This document shows positions 22,311 to 36,299 of a DNA stretch of 64,000 bases, piece after piece (the first letter of the stretch is position 1; every line of letters begins with the position of its first letter). The DNA lies in the NCBI RefSeq assembly GCF_005239225.2, contig NC_133287.1:7855493-7919492 (forward strand), read 5' to 3'. This DNA comes from Populus alba. Taxonomy: Eukaryota > Streptophyta > Magnoliopsida > Malpighiales > Salicaceae. The translations under genes were made by a program, and so were the position numbers. The notes beneath the pieces are model-generated. The model was given only the letters and a program-made list of their open reading frames with translations. It was not told the DNA's origin and searched no databases.

Positions 22311-24975
22311 CCCTCTCTGTCAACTATACAGAAAGCGGTTTTGTGGGGTTTATACTGAAACTACTGTTGTGCTTGTTAAACCCTGTGTCAAGACTTGAGA
22401 CCTTAGTAAGGGCTTGTTTGGCTTCAAAACAAGGAAGGAAAACATAATATTCTGCGGTGCACCAAGTGGAAGGATTCCTCTAGACTTCTTTTTTCTTCTT
22501 TTTTTCTCAATATCTTTTCACTTCAAGTTTCAAAATGGTAAATGTAAAGATTTTATAACTAATAATAAGTCTTTTTTTTCATTTTTACTTGTAATTAATA
22601 ACATGTTGTGTTTTTTTTTATATTTTATTCTATGAAATTAAAAATAAAAACAAACTCAATAATTCATATAAAATTCTTACATAATTTTATATTTTTTTCA
22701 TCAAAATCTTTTTATATAACTAATTTTTACTTTCCATGTGAATTTCCTTTTTAAAAACATGATTTATTTGACTTTCCATTTTTTTGAATAAAATCTTATT
22801 ATAATTTTGATACCAAGTTTCAAAAAAAAAAATTAAAAATATATATTTTAATTGTTTTTATAACATTGTATGAGAAAAAATAAAAATATAATTAATGTTA
22901 AAAGAAATGTTATAAACATAATAAATAAATAAAATTAACCACTTTACTCTTATATAACAACGAGACAAATTAATTCCTTCTTGTATTTCAATATTATTTT
23001 TTTATTTTTAATATTAGTATATTATAATCATAAAAAAATACTGAAAAAATATATTAATTTAATGTTTTTTTTATCTAATATATTTTTAAAAAGCATCCAA
23101 AACAGTTTAAAATACACTCTTCATCAATTCCTTAACTAGTTTTTTAAAAATTTAGAACCTCAAGAACAATATTTATCAAAACATGTATTATGTTTTATTT
23201 GAAAGAAAAGTAAGAATGGAAAAATTAGATGGAAAACTTTAATTTACAATACAACCAGTGAACAGCCTTGTAAACAACGTAAATAGGATTATCACTTCCT
23301 ACAAATGGAATTGCAAACTAAACACATTGAGTTTTTAAAACCTTTTTTTTTTTTCTGATTTTAACTGTGGAGTTTTTAAAATTGTGACATAATGTCTGTA
23401 AATCTAAATCTTTTGAGCAAGAAGTTTTTTCTGAATAAATTAGATCTATGGTATTACAGTCTAACCGGGTTTTTAAAATCTTAAGTTTTTTGAATTTTAA
23501 ATTATTATTTTTTTTGATGTTTTTAAATTATAATGATATCAAAAATAAATTTTTAAAAAATATATATTATTTTAATATATTTAAAGTAAAAAAATATTTT
23601 AAAAAACAATTTTTACCTTTCTCAAAACTTCAATTTTTATTGCTTTTTAGCTTGAATTAACATCATTTTTTATGTTTTTTGGATTGAATGCGTAGACAAA
23701 CAGACCCTTAGTCTTAGATTTATCTCTAGCACAACGATTAGGATGTTCATCAACCCCAATTTTTACGGTGGTGGCTTCAACAGAATGAGCGTTAAAACAA
23801 ATAATGAGAGGGAAAGAAAAATAGTTTCATCAAAGTGTCTGGTTCTCCAATAAATCCAAGTTCTTTGCTTCTTGCTGAAGTGCACACAAGGATAAATCCT
23901 ACTAGTTTCTCTTTTGATGAAAAAGATCATATTTAATATTTACCAAATTCAACTTAATTTGACAGATAACTCCATAACTTATCGATCCAGAATCTAGCTT
24001 AAATCAAGTTTTATTTTGAAATTAGCATAATGAGTAACTCATCCATACCTAGTTTTAAAAGTAACCTAACAAATCCACAACTAACATCTAACCCTTAATA
24101 ACTATGAAAATGATGGGAAAGGAGAGCAGGTTTCGTGAAAGAGTATTTTGAGGTTTTATTTTGCTCACTTTATAAAACAAAATGATCCATGAAGAACACC
24201 ATCCAATGCGTGGCTTCTTCTTATCCTTGGAAATTGTCGTGCGTCTAAGGAAAATGTGGCTTTGATTTGATGGCAAACCACCTTGGCGTCTCAATAGAAA
24301 CCTTAATTTTATGTTTCAACCCTAGTATAAATCAAAATACTTGCTTGATGCCTGGATACGATAACAATTTGGTAGCCTCTTCAAAATCCTCTTCTAGCAT
24401 TTTACAATGATCACCATGCAGCAAATTAAAATTTATGTGCCATATCATTCAAGGTAGCGATCAGGGCGGACAGGTCGATGCAGGTAACCTAAGACTAGCT
24501 TTCCATAGTTGAGAACATAAAATTAAAGACCCACACGCTTAGCAACAGTGCTAGTGATGCTTGGCAAAATGAAAGAACTAAGGCCTGTTCTTCTAAGATT
24601 TCAAAATGAAGCAGTGCTTCATTTTTCTGATACCTTTGCTTGCAATTCTTCTGGTAATGGTAGGAACTGACTCCATTTGGCATTGTAATACGGTTAGCAT
24701 TTTGCCTCAACCACATATTTGAAGAATTTTAGTTACTCAAAACACACCATAGTCATAGTTTTGCATAGATTCGATTGAAAACTCTTTTTTGAAACCTTGG
24801 TTAAGAAAGTACACAGATTTATAGATTTTCTTAATTTTACCTTTTCAAACTGTAATGGCAAAAACTACCACAACATTAAACACACACTCGGTAAAATAAA
24901 CTACGAACGTACAACAATCTAGCAGTGGTATTGCACACCCAAAGCATACACAACCGATCCATTCTTGGGTCACAA
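22311..24975. other. Intergenic between the TPR and eL24 genes, with AT-rich repeats
   Basis: 22311-22400 is the immediate 5' flank of the TPR gene. From about 22640 to 23700 the DNA is extremely AT-rich and includes blocks of the dispersed MITE-like family (for example ATTATTTTAATATATTTAAA near 23566, ending AATGCGTAGACAAACAGACCC). From 23700 to 24975 the sequence looks unique but holds no frame with a recognisable domain. Confidence 0.5.
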
Positions 24976-25121
24976 TCATAAATGATAATAAGTCAACTAA
25001 TATATCCAATCAAAACCGTGACAAATTAATAATCTCATAAACAGAGGGTCATAAATGATAAGAAGTCAACTAATATATCCAATCAAAACCATGACAAATT
25101 AATAATCTCATAAACAGAGGG
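24976..25121. repeat. 73-bp tandem duplication, two copies
   Basis: 24976-25048 and 25049-25121 are nearly identical; only a few bases differ, such as AATAAG against AGAAG-type changes and CCGTG against CCATG. The pair ends about 105 bp downstream of the eL24 stop codon and may fall within its 3' untranslated region or just past it. Confidence 0.85.
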
Positions 25122-25226
25122 TAAATTCTTGATGAGCAAAATGGCAACAACCAACCTTGATCCATGTAAAATTTCCAGCATGAAATTCTTTAAACAGAGT
25201 TAAAAGTACTAAAAGAAAGAAGGATT

Positions 25227-27117
<1,891 letters not shown>

Positions 27118-27159
27118 GGCGGCGGCGGCTGGTTTTTTTTTGGCAGCAAAGAAGAAATA

Positions 27160-27168
27160 TTAGGGTTT
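27160..27168 (-). promoter_or_regulatory. Telo box upstream of eL24
   Basis: AAACCCTAA on the minus strand, 43 bases upstream of the start codon. It is a known motif of plant ribosomal protein promoters, usually acting together with site II elements. Confidence 0.7.
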
Positions 27169-27253
27169 AATATTTTGAACAGAGTTTATATTTTTCGATA
27201 CCATGTCAATGGAGGATTTAGAGTTATAGGCTTGGGCGTGTTACCACTTAAAA

Positions 27254-27309
27254 TGGGCCTGGCTACAGTTTTAAGGTGGAAAACTGTGTATGTCTCTGAC
27301 CAATGGGCT
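27254..27309 (-). promoter_or_regulatory. Two site II (TGGGCC/T) motifs upstream of eL24
   Basis: TGGGCC at 27254-27259 and TGGGCT at 27304-27309, read on the plus strand (AGGCCCA-type on the gene strand). They lie 140-190 bases before the start codon. Site II motifs are bound by TCP-class factors and mark growth-linked plant genes. Confidence 0.6.
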
Positions 27310-27522
27310 CTATGTTCAAGCTATTGGTCTGGTTTCTATGTTTATGAGCCTTTGTGATTTACCTTCTTTGTCTCACACCATCCTCCTTTTTTTATTTTTC
27401 ATTTTTTCTATTAGTATTGAATTAAAATTATAAATAATGATTTGATTCTAGTTTCCTTGCTTTTGAATGTCATAGAAAAACGAATTTTTTCTTCATTTGG
27501 TATCTTTTATCTCTTGTTTCTT

Positions 27523-27715
27523 TAGATTTATGAAGACAACGAATTTCTCTTACTTTATAATTGTTTTGAGTACAAATTGATTGGTTTGATAAATTAAACG
27601 AATTTCTCTGTAGATTTATGAAGACAACGAATTTCTCTTACTTTATAATTTTTTTGAGTACAAATTGATTGGTTTGATAAATTAAACGAATTTCTCTGTA
27701 GATTTATGAAGACAC
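27523..27715. repeat. 88-bp tandem repeat, two full copies and a partial third
   Basis: Units start at 27523, 27611 and 27699 with TAGATTTATGAAGACA. The first two are almost identical across 88 bases and the third stops after about 16 bases. It lies about 400 bp upstream of the eL24 start. Confidence 0.9.
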
Positions 27716-28009
27716 CTTCATTAGTTTTATTTAATGTTGTATTACTTGCAATTTGAAAAAACAAATTAAAAAAAATATATCAAAACTATTCTTTGATCAA
27801 TTTATCTTATTAACTAAGATTAAATTCTTTCCAAATATTTTAGACGACGCTCTCCACATTGATCTAATGCCTTCATGACACATGGTACACCATATACCAT
27901 AGAATATTATAAGGTGAGTAAAAAAAATTAAAAACTAATTAAACCAAAAAAATAAATAACTGAAAAAATCAAACTGTGAAAAAAACTGATTAAAATTTTA
28001 AAAAAACTA

Positions 28010-28200
28010 ACTAGTTCGGTTTTAGTTTTTTAAACCTGAAATTGAAAAAACCGAGCAAACCAGTTTGAACAACTTTTTGTTCTAAAAAACCGAACCAAAC
28101 CGAAAATGGTCGGTTTGAACCAGTTTTGGTTCAGTTTCGATTTTTTTAAATCGGTTTGGTTATTTTTTATAAAAAAAACCGAACCGAACCGAAAATGATC
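28010..28200. repeat. Degenerate GGTTCGGTTT / AAACCGAACC repeat block
   Basis: Many overlapping copies of AACCGAACC and CGGTTTGGTT occur in both orientations, so parts can pair with each other. This is a low-complexity class common in dicot intergenic DNA. No gene is seen. Confidence 0.7.
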
Positions 28201-28598
28201 ACCCCTGTAATATAACAAATATTCAACTAGAAATTGCAAGAAAAAAAAACACTTTTTAATTATGTTTGGTTTTAATAATTCGAAGTGCAGAAAACAAAAT
28301 AATTGAATAAAAACCTAAACTGCTAGATTGATGAACAACCTTAACATTATAAATCAGGTAAAAAAACAAATCCAGAGACAAATCTACTGTTTGTTTTTTC
28401 GTGTCAAGTATAGTAGAGGATCGACTTTGCATTGAAACAGGATCCACAATGTAATTCAAAAAACAGGATCGAAGGCAAGTTATGGGCCAGGAGAGATTAG
28501 AGCTGAAAAAATCTCTCGCAGCAGTTGCGTGATCAGTATGACGTTGGGAACAATTTAGGTCATGATAGATGATTGAGGAGGATGACTTTGCATACAGA

Positions 28599-28620
28599 AT
28601 ATATATATATATATATATAT
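28599..28620. repeat. (AT)11 microsatellite
   Basis: An uninterrupted AT run. Confidence 0.95.
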
Positions 28621-28863
28621 AATGACATTTTAGTATGGATTAGCAACATATTCGGTTGCTTAATGACCTGAGCTTTTAGCCCTACGTACGTGGGAAAAAG
28701 CCTGAAAGGAACAGACAGCTTCTCTGTCTTGTAAGAATATATGAGGACTAGGAGAGCTACAAGTGAACGAGGTCGCCTTTAATTGTTCCCAGAAGATGCG
28801 TTAGGCTACTTGCTACTATCCGAAAGCATTGGCCTGTTTTGGATAAAGGTATACACTTGCAGT

Positions 28864-29274
28864 TTAGAATATGTTCGTTTTCAGCATCGCAGCCAGTAGC
28901 CATTCAGTGAATTTCTTGTAAGCCTCGTCATGAGCTCGACGCCGGAGGGAGAATGGAGAATCACGAAGCCTGCCAATTTGGCACCAGATGCCACCATTAT
29001 TGGCCTCGAGAAAGACTAGGGGGACAGCAAAGTGTCTATCACCTCCAAATGAGTGAGTCCAGTGGTGCATAAAAGACCTAGCAGGTAGGCTAGCTTTGTC
29101 ATGAACAAGGCCAAGAAGTGCATTGTCTCTGTGGAAAAAATGGGTGGATGTACTCGTGATTCCCTTTTTTTCTCTGTCTTGAGATGTTGATGGGGTTGAT
29201 ATCTTCAATAAAGCCAAACATTGCCAAGGATCTTCTTGATCATCTGTTTTGTGTACATAAAAGGGACAGTTAAC
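28864..29274 (-). CDS. Unidentified 136-codon frame, possible terminal exon or relic
   Basis: An open minus-strand frame runs from a candidate splice acceptor (CCTTAG before 29274) to a stop at 28864, about 136 codons. The frame lacks an early ATG, so it is not a complete intronless gene. Notable segments are CPFYVHKTDDQEDPWQC, LLGLVHDKASLPARSFMHHW, THSFGGDRHFAVPLVFLE, GGIWCQIGRLRDSP and AHDEAYKKFTEWLLAAML. Composition is protein-like (Trp, His and Cys are well represented) and GC content is above the flanks. I do not recognise the family and found no upstream exons. It could be the last exon of a lineage-specific gene, a pseudogene fragment, or part of a transposon. Confidence 0.4.
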   Translation of the reverse strand, partial: VNCPFYVHKTDDQEDPWQCLALLKISTPSTSQDREKKGITSTSTHFFHRDNALLGLVHDKASLPARSFMHHWTHSFGGDRHFAVPLVFLEANNGGIWCQIGRLRDSPFSLRRRAHDEAYKKFTEWLLAAMLKTNIF

Positions 29275-29329
29275 CTAAGGATAACAACGGTCCTTGATGA
29301 TTTATTGTCAGTTTGGGAACAGGTTTACA

Positions 29330-29500
29330 CCTTGTTTCTTTAATTTTTATTTTTTTTATTAAAAATAAAATTATTTTTATGTTTTTAAATTATTTTAATG
29401 TATTGATATCAAAAAAAAATTTTAAAAAAATTTTATTTTAATATATTTATAAATAAAAAAAACATTTTAAACTATTACCTTCTCACAATTTTAAACACAT
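29330..29500. repeat. MITE-like AT-rich dispersed repeat
   Basis: It has a T-rich half, then TTATTTTAATGTATTGATAT, then an A-rich half, as in the copy at 52745-52925. There is no coding capacity and the limits are approximate. Confidence 0.45.
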
Positions 29501-29699
29501 CTCTTAACCTAATTCCAACTCATTACATGCCAATGCATCATTGGCATTTCATCATCCTATTAATTCCCTAACGATCATGCAGAATGATAACAATAATTAC
29601 TAGGCATTAAGGCAGGAATTTATTAATTTGATATGGATAGTTTCTAGCTTTAATCAAGAATTAGCTATTTGGCCTGCATTTTTGAAGTGGATCGTGATT

Positions 29700-30840
29700 T
29701 AAAAAAAAAAATATTAAATATACAAGTTATTTCGAGATGTTTTTTTACATAAAAAACTCAAAGTATAAATCAAAAAGTTTATCTAGACATCTAATCAAAT
29801 AAATCAATAATCATCAATGTAAATAAACAAAAAACAATCGTTAACAATAACTAAAAGAAAAACTAGAAAATTTGAGAGATGGATGTAAATCAAGATATTT
29901 GATCTTGCAAAATAAAAAATTTACTCATTTATATCTACTAAATTTGTTTATTAAAATCAATAAAAGACAATAGAAATAGAAACACATATGAAACTGAGCG
30001 AATAGAAAAAAAAAATATTATACAAAACCGTACATATTAGAAATATTATTTCAAAATAACTACTTTTTTATAAACTAAAGTTTATTTGTATAAAATAAAA
30101 TAAAATAATTCTTCAAAAATTAAATACAAACAAAAAAATTTGAAAAAAAAAAACATATCCAAAAAAGGCTTGAAAAACCTTTAGCCTAAATCATGAAACC
30201 AAGATAAAAAAAAATTAAAATAACCACAAAACCAATTTTCTTTAACCACAAAAAATTGATAAATCAACAAATGAAAAAAATTAAAAAAGCCCAATCCTGA
30301 ACAAATCAGACATCGAAGGATGAAACCAGGAAAAAAAATTAATCAAACAAAAAACTATAATTAAAAGAATGAGGGTGAAAATAAAAATAAAAATATAAAT
30401 TAGGGGGCATAAAAAAATTAAATTTGAGGGTTAAATTGAAAAGAAAAAAACTTCAACAAAAGGAGAAATAAATAAAAAGAAAGAGGGATTTATTAAAAAA
30501 AAATAAAACAACATAAACTTTGATTGAATGATAAAATTGAAAACCAATAAAACTTTAACAAAAAAAGCCAAGGAAAAAAAATCAAAAATCAATAGAATAT
30601 GGAGCGAATTGGAAAAACAATATATGAAAAATTGTAATTTAAGGACTAAATTGAAAACATAGAAAGCTTTTCTAAAAGGGCTAATAACAAAAATAAGCAA
30701 TAAAAAATATAAGAACAGAAATTGAAAGACAAAAAGAAAAGAGGATAGACATGCACTTTCTTTGGAAAAAATCGAAAAGGAGAGAAAAAAAAAAATGACT
30801 ATCGATGACAACCATTCATTAACTGCTATCACACATCACA
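29700..30840 (-). mobile_element. Inverted copy of a coding-free dispersed repeat family
   Basis: The reverse complement of 30530-29880 follows the same order of phrases as 59424-60000. Examples are CATCATTCAATCAAAGTTTA-type, CCCTCATTCTTTTAATT and GTTTCATCCTTC before a TTTGATTTACT-like phrase. No protein domain is visible; reading frames here, such as 30431-30832, are hydrophobic artefacts of poly-T/poly-A. It is probably the internal or terminal part of a non-autonomous retroelement. The class is an inference. Confidence 0.5.
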
Positions 30841-32280
30841 CCAGGAGGAAAAGGAAGTGATGGCACTTCCAGGGACATGGAGGATGACCAAGTTTTACCA
30901 CCGGGTGGTTTCGCACGCACCACCTCGAGGGTGTAGATATCATCCACACGCTGTCATTTAATGAGCACACACTAGCAACTTTTCAAATTAAAAATTAAAA
31001 ATTAAACGTAAAAATACCAAAATACCCCTTATAACACTGAAAATTACAAATAAACTCATGTGAAGGACAAAAAAACCCTTAAACACATACCTTGTTTTTT
31101 GTCTCTTTTAAGCGCAAAGACGCATTTTACCTATAGTCTAAGAAGGGGAAAAAAAAAAAAAAAAAAAACTTAGTTAACAGCTCTAGTTTCTTTTACCTTA
31201 AGGGCAAAGAAGTATTTTTAATATTTTGAAGCTTGTTAAAAGTTCAAAAAACCTTTGGTAAATAGTTTTGTTGACTTTAGGGGTAAAAGTATAATTTTAA
31301 TATGAAATTTTTTTAAGAAAGACTCAAATACCCCCAAACAATATTTTAATGACCATTGAATCGCTAAAAAAGACAAGGTTACCCCCACAACCAAGGGTTC
31401 CATTTTTTTTTCACTCAATGGTAAAATAGTAATTTTGTTGTAGCAATCCATATTAAATTATGTTTAGTGCTATAGTGAAAAGCCCATATGCTATATATTT
31501 TGTTCAGATTTGAGATTGTGATACCAATATTAGACATTGTAAATTGACATTTCATTAAAAAAAAATTATCATATTTTGATATTTTAGAGATTGTGATGCC
31601 AAGTTGCGTGTGATGTTAAACAAAAAAAATTAGGTTTGCATTTTATGATATTATCATATTTTGATATTTTAGATATAGGAGGAAATCATGTGTAAGCCCT
31701 TTGAACTTTAGATTTGATAAAGAAAAATAAGGTCAAATCAACCACAATCTTCCAGTGAAGGGCAATTTTGAAATCCTTCATCCAATTACATAATAACATG
31801 TGGCTTTATCTATACCAATTGGATTAGGCTCTGTTTGTTTACGTGTAAGGTGCAATGTTGTTTATGTTTTGTTTTTACCATATATTTAAAAGTATTTGGT
31901 TAATTAACACACAATAATTTTACATGAGTTTCGCCAAAAACTCTTTATTGAAAGCTTGATTTAAAAAAAAATACAATTTATAGTTTTTTCAAGTATATAT
32001 TTTCAAACTCCAACCACAAAAGTTACGCCAAACATACACTAAGTCAAATCACCTTTAATTAAAAGTTAAGATAATGGTATAACTAGAAATTGTGAGATCC
32101 TTTATCCAATTATTTCCTAACATGTGATATTTATCTAGCTAAATAGATAGCAATGGATTTGGATTACTAGATGAAACCACTTGTAATTAAGAACATAGAG
32201 GTTGATTTGATTCAATATCTCTGACATTAGCATTTTGATGTTAAAAGTCATAAGAATAAACAAATAAAGCCTTATGTCCA
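30841..32280. other. Intergenic with MITE-like blocks, no gene seen
   Basis: 30840-31000 is a short higher-GC patch without a reading frame. 31147-31168 is a poly-A run. 31831-32040 looks like a small MITE (CTGTTTGTTTACGTG against TTACGCCAAACATAC). It is flanked on both sides by related text (CTTCATCCAATTA and CTTTATCCAATTA). Confidence 0.4.
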
Positions 32281-32339
32281 ACATGGAACCCATAATGATC
32301 TCTAGGCCTTTAGCTCTTTGTGTTTGGCACACTTTTAAG

Positions 32340-32910
32340 CTCACGGTCAATGTGTATGACAACTCGCTAGACTCATGCCTAATTAGGCTTGACACCCAGT
32401 CAAGCCCCAGGTCGATGGGTCAAGAAAGTCACTAGACCCTTATCCATTTAGGTTTGGCATGCAACTCAGCCTGAGGGTAACGGGTCTAGCATGTTGCTAA
32501 ATACATGTCTATTTGAGCTCAACACGTAGCCAAGCCCAAGGATGTTGGGTCTAGTAGTTTGTCAGGCTCATACCCATTTGGGCTCGACACAATGCAAAAC
32601 CTAGGGAAGGTGGATATGACAGCTTCTTATACTCATGCTCAAATAGATGTCGATAGGTTGAAAAGGTCACCAGACCCATGCCCCACCCATGCCCCGTTAG
32701 GCTAGGCATGTAGCCAAATCCAAGGGCAATGACTTTTGTAGTTCATTGGACCTATGCCCAATTAGACTCGGTGTGCAACCACACTCAATGATGCTAGGTT
32801 GGCAGCTGTTAGCTAATGTTTATCGACCTTCAATTCATAGCCACACCAAAGGGCAATGGAACTGGAAGCCTAGACCCGTGTCTTTGGGCAAAGTATTCTG
32901 CTAGGCCTGG
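32340..32910. repeat. Degenerate minisatellite, about 65-bp period, about seven units
   Basis: A phrase like CATGCCCAATTAGGCTTGGCA recurs at 32374, 32439, 32504, 32569, 32634, 32689 and 32752. The steps are 65, 65, 65, 65, 55 and 63 bases. Each unit also has an AGCCAAGCCCAAGG-like phrase and a GGGTCTAG-like phrase. It is notably GC-richer than its surroundings and all frames are interrupted. Confidence 0.8.
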
Positions 32911-33004
32911 AAATATTGGGTATGGACATAAGTCTCACCCATTTATCAATAAGTTATCATCTTGTTCTTTGGACCTTCTAAAAAAAAACTTAGACTTTGA
33001 AAAT

Positions 33005-33860
33005 TATTTTTAATAATGTCAAAAATTATTAATCCATCAATATCTTTGGAATCTTCAATGTAACCATGAACTAGATGTTGATGGGATGATATTTCCAATG
33101 AAGCCAAAAATTGGAAAGGTCTTCTTAACCTTTTCTTGGCCTTAAAACTCTAGCAAAGACAAATTGGGTTTATCTTGTAATAAATGAGTTACGAGTAGCA
33201 CACTTCATGTGAGGGAAAACTACCAAGGGTCCTAGAAAATCGAGGCATCATTTCTTGACATTGCATAGATAGAAAATAAATAACAATAAAGCATCCAAAA
33301 TAATTTTATTTTTTAAGATAGATTTTTAGCGTAACCATTCAATTTAAAATGGTTTATATTAAAAAATAAACATTACAAAACATAATATAATCTGAATCCT
33401 TGAACTTTGAAAAAAAAACTTTTCAAATTCTTATCAAATTAATTGCTCGGTTCGGTTCTTGATCAAAGTTGGCAATAAAATATAAATTAATGTATTCATA
33501 AACTTGTCAGCTCGGATTAAGAATCCTGGAAAAAAAAAACCTTGGATCAAAGCTTAAAAAGAATTAATTATGAATAAAAATGGCATATTTAATTCATAAA
33601 TTTTATTTATGATTATTAATATTGGATTTGGAGGTCGGCTTTCTACTCATGAGACCATAGACAAGATGATGAAAAGCCAGATAAATTGTCCTTCATTAAA
33701 TAATAATTGTTAATTTCTCTAGAAAAAAGAAATCATATGTGAAGTCAAATTCATCCATGCCCTTTCAAGATAATCTAATTACTCTGGCCTTTTGAGGCCA
33801 TAAAAATCTAATAATCCTATGAAAGACATGACAACTAATTGCGAAGAAAATAGACCTATT
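33005..33860. repeat. Direct duplication, upstream copy
   Basis: It shares long near-identical runs with 35075-35710, in the same order and orientation. Shared parts run from AATGTCAAAAATTATT through GATGATATTTCCAATGAAGC to TGAGTTACGAG, then GGCATATTTAATTCATAA, then ATATGTGAAGTCAAATTCAT and TTGAGGCCATAAAAATCTA. The copies are offset by about 2.0 kb. Confidence 0.8.
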
Positions 33861-33964
33861 AGCCTTATTAATATGCCCATTGTCCCTAATATAATCTCTT
33901 AACCACATAAACATATCATTAGTCAACTGATTTTCTCACATGTCCCGCCTCATACGTGTCGTAT

Positions 33965-34165
33965 TTGAGAGTATGGTTGTGGTTGTTTTTTTAAATTGTT
34001 TTTCACTTAAAAAAAATATGCCAATAATATATTTTTTTATTTTTTAAAAAAATATTTTTAAGATCAGCACATCAAAATGATTTAAAAACATAAAAAATAT
34101 ATTAATTTAAAGTAAAAAAAATTTTCATATTTCTTCAAAAAATATTTTTGAAACGCAATACCAAA
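33965..34165. mobile_element. MITE-like AT-rich dispersed repeat
   Basis: Starts near ATGGTTGTGGTTG and ends AAACGCAATACCAAACATGC, the reverse complement of the left end of the element at 60429 (GTGTTTGGTATTGCGGT). The centre is GATCAGCACATCAAAATGAT. It lies between the two duplicated blocks. Confidence 0.6.
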
Positions 34166-35074
34166 CATGCTTTGTTCCTCTCCCTTTTTTTTTTTTTTTT
34201 TAATTGAGTTAGTTTGCAAATTATTTTTTATTCCTATGTCTGTGGTGACCATTGACATATCTAAGGGCTTTGATAATTGGAGTATACATTGAGTTGTTCT
34301 GGAATAATTTAGATCTGCAAACCTCCTTTCAAAATTGTCAATGGCTGTCCTTGGGATTACATCGCTTTGATGGCCTCAAAATTTTTTTTGCATTCGTTCG
34401 GAGAATGATAATTATTGTTTTTAAAATATTTTTTATTTAAAAATATATTAGATAATATTTTTTATTTTTAAAAAATTTATTTCTAATATCAATCTAAAAT
34501 TATAAGAAAAAGAAAATTTGTTGAAAAAAAATCAATCTTTTTTTTTAAAAACACAAAAATACTGAGTGTGACAAACATGGACAGATTTTGGTATTTTATT
34601 CTTCAAAACTTAGAATCTGTGGTGGCAACTGCCGCACTTGGTGGCAATTCTGGGTTTTCAGCTTCTGGTTTTGCCAAAAAATCAATCATTTTATTCCATT
34701 CAGACCAGGAATATAAGAAACTTCCATCACAAAAACTGGACTTCGAGCAGTTGATTAATTTTGAGTGGTTGATACTCCATATGAATTAGCACTGCCGATG
34801 GCTGGTGTATATGCAAGGTAGTATTATCCCTTCAAAAGGTTATAATAAAATTATTTTCTTAGAATATAAATATGTTTTTTTTTTTAAGTAAATAACAAAG
34901 AGGATACTTTTATGTGACACTTCAAAAACTCCTTATCCTTGATAAATTAATTCTTCTGATTTTAAAAAATAAATTAAATAATTATCCCTAGTTTTAAAAA
35001 TTAATTGATTTTTGATCATACTTAATTTAATACTATCTTATTCCAAAAAATATAAAAAATATCCGGGCCTCGTC

Positions 35075-35710
35075 AAAAATTATTTTTAATAATGTCAAAA
35101 ATTATTTATCCATCAATATCCATGGAATCTTCAATGTAACCATGAACTCAGATGCGATGGGATGATATTTCCAATGAAGCCAAAAATTGGAAAGGTCTTC
35201 TTGACCTTTTCTTAGCCTTAAAACTCTAGCAAAGACAAATTGGGTTTATCTTGTAATAAATGAGTTACGAGGAGCCCACTTCGTAGAAAATCTTAATCCC
35301 TGTATTTTGAAAAAAAAAAAAATTGCTCATTTCGAAAGAAAAAAAAAACTTGGATCATAGCATGGAAAGAATCCGATGGCCAAGATTAAACATGGCAAAT
35401 TAACTTAAGAAATTCAGTTGAGATTAATTATGAATAAAATGGCATATTTAATTCATAAATTTTATTTTAAGGTTATTAATATTGGATGAGGAGGGCCGCT
35501 TTATGCTCAAGAGAATATAAGCAAGATGATGTGGGGCCCGGATTAGACATGGTAAATTGTCCTTCATTAAATTATTGTTAATTTCTCTAGCAAAAAAATC
35601 ATATGTGAAGTCAAATTCATCCTTTCTCTTTCAAGATAATTTAATTACTTTGGCCGTTTGAGGCCATAAAAATCTACTAATCTTATAAAAGACAGTATAA
35701 TATACTAAAA
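35075..35710. repeat. Direct duplication, downstream copy
   Basis: Second copy of the block at 33005-33860. It has a deletion corresponding to the upstream copy's 33215-33500 and some inserted bases around 35370-35425. There are no TG...CA ends or primer-binding site at the junctions, so these are not obvious LTRs. Confidence 0.75.
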
Positions 35711-36084
35711 CTCCTTGCATTTCACTATAGAAGTGAACACTACAATGTCATGACATTATATATATACTTTAGTCCTTAAAAATAAAAAAATTGTGAGAAT
35801 TTTTTTTCAATTTTTTTTTTTATTTTCATTCTCTAATATTAAATTTATTAGGTATTTAAACTTATAATTTATTTTAATTTAGTTTTTATGAAGTTATTTT
35901 AATCTCAATTACAATATTTATCAATAAAGATGGAAAATGAACCAAATAACAAGTACCCAACACACATGCTAGTAATTATTTGTGAATATGCCTTTCTAAG
36001 CATAACATAAGAACAACCAAAACTCTAAATTTTAAAATGGAGAAAGCAATTAATTTAAGGAAAATACCCTGACGAAAAAAAAAA

Positions 36085-36290
36085 TGCATGTTTAGCATTG
36101 TGTTAACATTTACTTTTTAAATTTTTTTTCGTCTAAAAAAATATTAGATTAATACTCTTTTATATATTTTTTAATGGTTTTGATGTGCTGATGTCAAGAA
36201 TAAAAAAAATCTAAAAAATATTATTTTAATAAATTTTTTGATTGAAAAATACTTTTAAAAACAATCACCATATTACCAAACATATAATAA
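36085..36290. repeat. MITE-like AT-rich dispersed repeat
   Basis: The order is TGTTTAGCATTGTG, T-rich half, TTGATGTGCTGATGTCAAG, A-rich half, CACCATATTACCAAACATA. The two ends are imperfect inverted matches. Confidence 0.55.
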
Positions 36291-36299
36291 GTTTAGAGT

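Noticed and set aside
30431..30832. 133-codon minus-strand frame rich in Phe and Leu
   Set aside because: It is the translation of poly-A/T repeat DNA; the same region matches a coding-free repeat family in inverted orientation.
32340..32910. A CRISPR array
   Set aside because: The regular spacing comes from whole degenerate tandem units, not constant repeats with unique spacers, and the genome is a plant.
34568..34789. 73-codon plus-strand frame starting MTNMDRFWYF
   Set aside because: It is short, without recognised similarity, between MITE and duplicated repeats. Possible but unsupported.
33005..35710. An LTR retrotransposon with two LTRs
   Set aside because: The direct repeats lack TG...CA ends, a primer-binding site, a polypurine tract and any gag or pol frame between them.
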